Shown: positions 60,053 through 64,000 of the stretch, one piece after another | How positions within the stretch are numbered: the stretch's first letter is position 1 | How the letters are laid out: every line of letters starts with the position of its first letter | NCBI GenBank assembly: GCA_000469685.2 | Contig: LS997565.1 | Location: 12,458,505 to 12,522,504, forward strand | Reading direction: 5' to 3' | DNA: 64,000 bases | From: Haemonchus contortus | Lineage: Eukaryota; Nematoda; Chromadorea; Rhabditida; Trichostrongylidae | Notes under the pieces: model-generated | Told to the model about the DNA's origin: nothing | Database searches by the model: none | What the model saw: only the letters and a program-made list of their open reading frames with translations | Translations under genes and position numbers: made by a program

Positions 60053-62937
60053 TGATACTTGCAGTACAGGTTCAGAAAATACGTTGAAAACCGGATTACA
60101 GGGAAAACCTCTAATACTTCCCCGGTCACAACCGAGACTCAAGTGCTTGCTTTCTAATGTTCGATCAATTATCAAGAATAACTGGTCTTTAGTCTGTACT
60201 CTGCTCCATACCAACTATGATATTGTACTTTTGACCGAAACATGGTTAAATTCGAAGCACGATACAGCTCCTCTGCTAGGTATTGTTAGTTCTCAATTCG
60301 AAGTCATCCGCTGCGACCGTCTTTATAAAAAAGGAGGAGGAGTTCTCATTTTAGTTAAAAACACCATTTCATTCGTGATTGTTTACAAAGATTCGTTGAA
60401 AGATGCATATGAAATAATTGTTGTTGACTTCTTCGTACGCCATTTCACTTTTCGATTAATACTTGTTTACAGAACTCCACTCTGCAATGCTTATAGTTCT
60501 AGCCTATTACTAAAGGTTATAAGCGATTTTAGCAGTTATGAGGCACCATGTTTAGTGGTAGGTGATTTCAATCTGGCCGATGTCGATTGGAACTCGACCG
60601 ACTGTAGTGCTGGGTACTGCGCTGTGACTAAGGAATTTCTAGAGGTGTTTCGCTCACATAACTTTGTACAGTTTGTGAAGAGTCCACCCGTGGACCCTCA
60701 TATCTTGATCTAATATTTTGTAATGAAGTCGCGCTTATAGGAGAAGTAGAAGTGCTTCCTCCTATTGGTAGTAGTGACCATGCGTCTGCTAGCTTCACTC
60801 TAAATGTTGAGCCACTTGCTGTTGCACAGAGGAAGTGGGTTAGAGATTTTGGCAAGGCCAGGTATGACGCCGTGGAGGAGCATTTAAGTAGCATTGATTG
60901 GGTCGGATCTTTTGCTACTGTAGACACCATAGATGAAAAATATGAATTATTTCTGTCTGTCCTTCATGATGCAGTGGATAGATATGTGCCACTACGTCGT
61001 GCTAGCTGTACCCGGTACAGATTTCCTTCTACTTGGACAGAATGGTCCGCCGCCGTTGCCAACTATGGGCCAGCGCGGTAGCTGACGATAGTGTACTGTC
61101 CTGGGAGGCCTACAAAGTTTTCGATAAGAAGGTGCGTAAAGCTATAGTCAAATACAGTGCGTACTTAGAAAAGAAATTTATTGAGTCGAAGAATCCTAAC
61201 AAGTTGTTCGCCTATATTAATAATCGTCTCAAGAAGTCGGTGAAAATACCAGCCCTTAATCGGTCTGAGTCAGAGGTTGTTATTCTTGATGATATCAAAG
61301 CTGAGGTTTTGGCTGACCAGTTTCAGCGGGTTTTTACGGAGAACAGTAGCCTGATCCTTGCTGACTCTTCCTCTTGCGGCACTACAATGGAGTCCTCTCT
61401 GTGGTTTTATAAGGAGGAGATCTATGAGTTATTAACCCAGTGGCCGGACTCTCACTCGGTCACGCCTGATTTTCTTCCCTTGAAATTTATCAAAAGGATT
61501 GCATTCTACATTGCCTTTCCCTTAGAAATTCTCTTTAACCTCTCCTATATGCGTTCGGAAGTTCCATCTCGTTGGAAGCACTCTTTCATAATTCCCATCC
61601 CGAAAAAGCCTCCCTTTAGTAATCCCGCGAACTATCGGCCAATAAGTATTACTTCGATTTTCGCTAGGCTATTCGAAAAAATAGTAAAGGTCAGGCCTAC
61701 CAAGTATCTTGAACAGCACAACATCATTCCTTCTTGCCAACATGGCTTTAGAGCGGGTAGATCAACGGAAACTGCCCTTCTTTGTTCTCTCAACGATTGG
61801 TCCAGAGCCCTTGACGCCAGAAAACGAGTTCATGTAATTTATTTCGACTTCGCCAAGGCTTTCGATAGGGTACCGCATAAAAAACTGATTCACAAGCTGG
61901 AATTACTTGGGGTTTATCCACTGATTGTTCGCTGGATTGAATCCTTCCTCTCCGGACGCACGTATCAGGTACGGGTCGGGAGCAAGCTCTCTTCTATACG
62001 TAAGATTCCCAGTGGCGTTCCCCAGGGTGGGGTGCTGTCTCCGACTCTTTTCCTTGCGTACACTGCTGACCTTCCCACTTGTGTGGCTAGATATCAAGTA
62101 TCGTGTGCCATGTACGCTGATGATATCAAGCTTTACAAAGTTATTGAGAGCCTCTCCGATTGTGATATGCTGCAAGCGGCCATCGACCATGTTGTCTCTT
62201 GGTCCGAACTATGGGAGCTACCCCTTGCTCCTGATAAAACCAAAGTATTCTCCATCGGGAATAATAGCCTTATCCAACGCTACAAAATTGGTTCTGTAGT
62301 ATTGGAACCAGTGAACGAAGTCAGGGATCTTGGATTTGTCATGTCGAACAAGCTTGCCTTTGACTCGCACTATAAGGCTTTGGTGTCTAGAGCAAACAAT
62401 AGAATTTACAACCTTTTCAAGACTTTACAATCAAAGAACCCCGCAATCTTACTAAAAGCATACAAGGCTTATGTGAGACCAATCGTGGAATCTGGTACCT
62501 CCGTGTTCTTTCCATTCAAGAAAAAAGACGTGCAGCTTTTGGAAAGTGTACAAAACAGTTTTACACGTAAGCTTATCCTTCGTTGTTCCGCCTTAAGTTT
62601 CAAGTCTCTGCCTAGTGGGGTTGAAAGGCGCCATCGTTATGCGTTACCTTCTTTGACGCATAGAAGGCATGTTAACGATCTCGTTATGGCTTTCAAAATT
62701 CTGACAGGGAGGGTTGCGGTGGATTCTGCTGATTTTTTCACTCTGGTGAAATCGAGGACTAGAGGGAGCACGGTCAAAATAAGGTTTCCTATAGTGAGAA
62801 CACAAGTCAGAGCAAAATCTTTCGCTATTAGAGTGCTACCTTTGTTGAATAAAATCTACGATGAGAATATCATGCGCTTGACTCTCGGGGTGTTCCGCCG
62901 CAAAGCCATAAACTTAGTCAAAGCAGAAATTCCCTGA
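60024..62937 (+). pseudogene. CR1-like ORF2 (APE endonuclease and reverse transcriptase), two frameshifts
   Basis: 60024-~60680: APE-type endonuclease with SNVRSI, LLTETWLN, YRTPL and VVGDFNLADVDW. A one-base shift near 60680 moves to the frame with LDLIFCN and the catalytic GSSDHA (about 60765-60780), which stays open to 61081. A second shift near 61030 moves to 61033-62937, which carries the RT: KHSFIIPIPKK, NYRPISI, GFRAGRSTETALL, VIYFDFAKAFDRVPHKKLI, SGVPQGGVLSPTLF and the active-site YADDIKLY, then the thumb and C-terminal region. Apart from the two shifts it has all core motifs, so it decayed only recently. The frameshifts could also be assembly errors. Confidence 0.8.
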
Positions 62938-63144
62938 AATCCGGTAAGGTACGATTGATTGCCATGACTATGTCCATATTTGTTCTAATTGATATCTATC
63001 AAATGTTTCCATCATTGTTTTAGTAGTATAGTTTAGCACACTCAATTGATGCGTACTTTATCGAGAAGATTGTATGATCTGATTTCATTGTTGGTTGTGT
63101 TTTACCACGCAGTCACGCTGCGTCCATGGATAAATAAATAAATT

Positions 63145-63554
63145 CTCATTTTACTGCTGGCATAGAAAAATCCGCATTCCTCCTTTACTTCCCGCTTGAA
63201 CTTACATTTTATGGGCCTGGGGCAGTTATTGCACGGGATCGGCAGCAGTGGGAAGAATTCATCGCTCGACATGCTCAACAGCATGGGAGAAGCTAAGTCT
63301 TACGTTAGTCTGAGTCTGTCGGTCTACGCGTACCAACCGTCTACTTACCTGAGCATACCCGTCTTTTACTTGCTCCTAGTATGGTCATATCAAGTGTTCT
63401 TACAAAAGTGGGACGAGAAAGACATACTGGCATCGGTTGTTCGATGGAAGGCAAAGTTGCTTGAGTGGCTTCTTCGGTTGCTTTAGACGTTGGAGGTGAT
63501 TTCTTTTCGGAAGGCACCATTCTTTGCTATAAAGTAGTGTCAAAAGGGTTTTAG
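63145..63554. other. No supported gene
   Basis: A 96-codon plus-strand frame at 63196-63486 has a hydrophobic stretch (LSIPVFYLLLVWSYQVFL) but no splice or family evidence. Confidence 0.35.
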
Positions 63555-63956
63555 TTAGAAATGACTCGAAGTAGAAACTGAGACAACTTTCACTTTGGTT
63601 TTTGATGGTTTTCGGATATGATCACAGGCGAAGTCGAGTTTCTTCTTCATTTCATGGGTAACTGCTATTTCGATAACTTTTTCCCCCGTGTCGTCCCTAT
63701 AATATGAATCAAGCTTCAGGAGGAAAAGAATTGAGAAGTGGATGTAGCAACAGCACATGCTGGTCAAACCATAACGAATGAGGTATTCCAAGCTGGGCAG
63801 CTCATCAACAAAAAGGAAGATAGGCAAAAACAGAGAATTGGCAAGTTTGAATACATTGAATGTAACTTTCCAGCCTGTCTGAAGCTCACTATCGCTCGGA
63901 TAAACTGGGAAAACAATATAAAGCGAATTTTTCTTGTCTGGCTGGCTACCCCTCAT
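63555..63956 (-). CDS. Possible 3'-terminal exon(s) of a gene extending beyond the right edge
   Basis: Open minus-strand frame ending at TAA (63555-63557). The last part (RDDTGEKVIEIAVTHEMKKK, then LDFACDHIRKPSKTK) reads like coding sequence and is preceded by TATTATAG (acceptor, about 63706). The part before it (63956-63710) is hydrophobic (LFLPIFLFVDELPSLEYLI) and may be an exon or intron. No family recognised; the upstream part is outside the window. Confidence 0.3.
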   Translation of the reverse strand: MRGSQPDKKNSLYIVFPVYPSDSELQTGWKVTFNVFKLANSLFLPIFLFVDELPSLEYLIRYGLTSMCCCYIHFSILFLLKLDSYYRDDTGEKVIEIAVTHEMKKKLDFACDHIRKPSKTKVKVVSVSTSSHF

Positions 63957-64000
63957 ACGGGCTCAGACGTTCTCGCTCAGACAGAATATCCGGCCTACTA

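Larger units (their letters stand above)
58990..63142 (+). mobile_element. CR1-like non-LTR retrotransposon, near full length
   Basis: Two overlapping reading frames, ORF1 and ORF2, then a ~200-bp 3'UTR ending in a TAAATAAATAAATT tail at 63131-63144. No LTRs. The architecture (coiled coil plus RNA-binding ORF1; APE-type endonuclease plus RT in ORF2; short-unit tail) matches CR1-type elements. The 5' end is uncertain. It inserted downstream of the 48.8 kb gene in the same orientation. Confidence 0.8.

Overview
The window reads as nuclear DNA of a nematode, most likely a parasitic strongylid of the hookworm type. The reasons are short exons joined by compact introns with TTTCAG-type acceptors, TTTCAG placed directly before start codons (a trans-splice-like arrangement), a nematode-type seven-helix chemoreceptor, Penelope-like, RTE-like, CR1-like and Tc1-like elements, and very low gene density. 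Nothing looks bacterial. Species assignment is inference; I could not run a search.

Layout: 1-1190 holds a broken Penelope-like element (PLE) with a second endonuclease copy in opposite orientation. 2549-6759 (+) is a six-exon serpentine chemoreceptor gene (Srv/Srg type), open in every exon; its third intron carries a PLE-tail palindrome. 7.8-29.3 kb is a tandem segmental duplication with four related minus-strand genes (A 9694-7869, B 16208-14758, C 22438-20322, D 28962-27619). Each has a signal-peptide exon and a second exon encoding an acidic Ser/Thr-rich segment, a C-x4-C-x2-C-x3-C motif and a proline-rich low-complexity tail. A conserved block lies 170-200 bp upstream of every start codon. 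The copies differ by identifiable insertions: PLE pieces in A and C, a Tc1 fold-back in B. 24.9-27.2 kb is a decayed CR1-like retrotransposon on the minus strand. 29.3-48.8 kb is mostly non-genic and built of repeats, including a 1566-bp long-TIR element with a perfect 9-bp target duplication, a 525-bp TA-flanked MITE and an RTE 3' end. 48843-57781 (+) is a gene of about 12-13 exons for a helical protein of roughly 430-450 residues that I do not recognise. About 59.0-63.14 kb is a nearly full-length CR1-like retrotransposon with ORF1 open and ORF2 broken by two frameshifts. The right edge may contain the last exon(s) of another minus-strand gene.

How it fits together: the three genic units are two expanding-family types (a chemoreceptor and a secreted proline-rich protein cluster) plus one intracellular-looking gene. 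The secreted cluster is the most novel item: paralogues changing length by tandem repeat expansion, with gene C reaching about 514 residues, under a shared upstream sequence. The repeats act as dated scars that show the order of events within the duplicated blocks.
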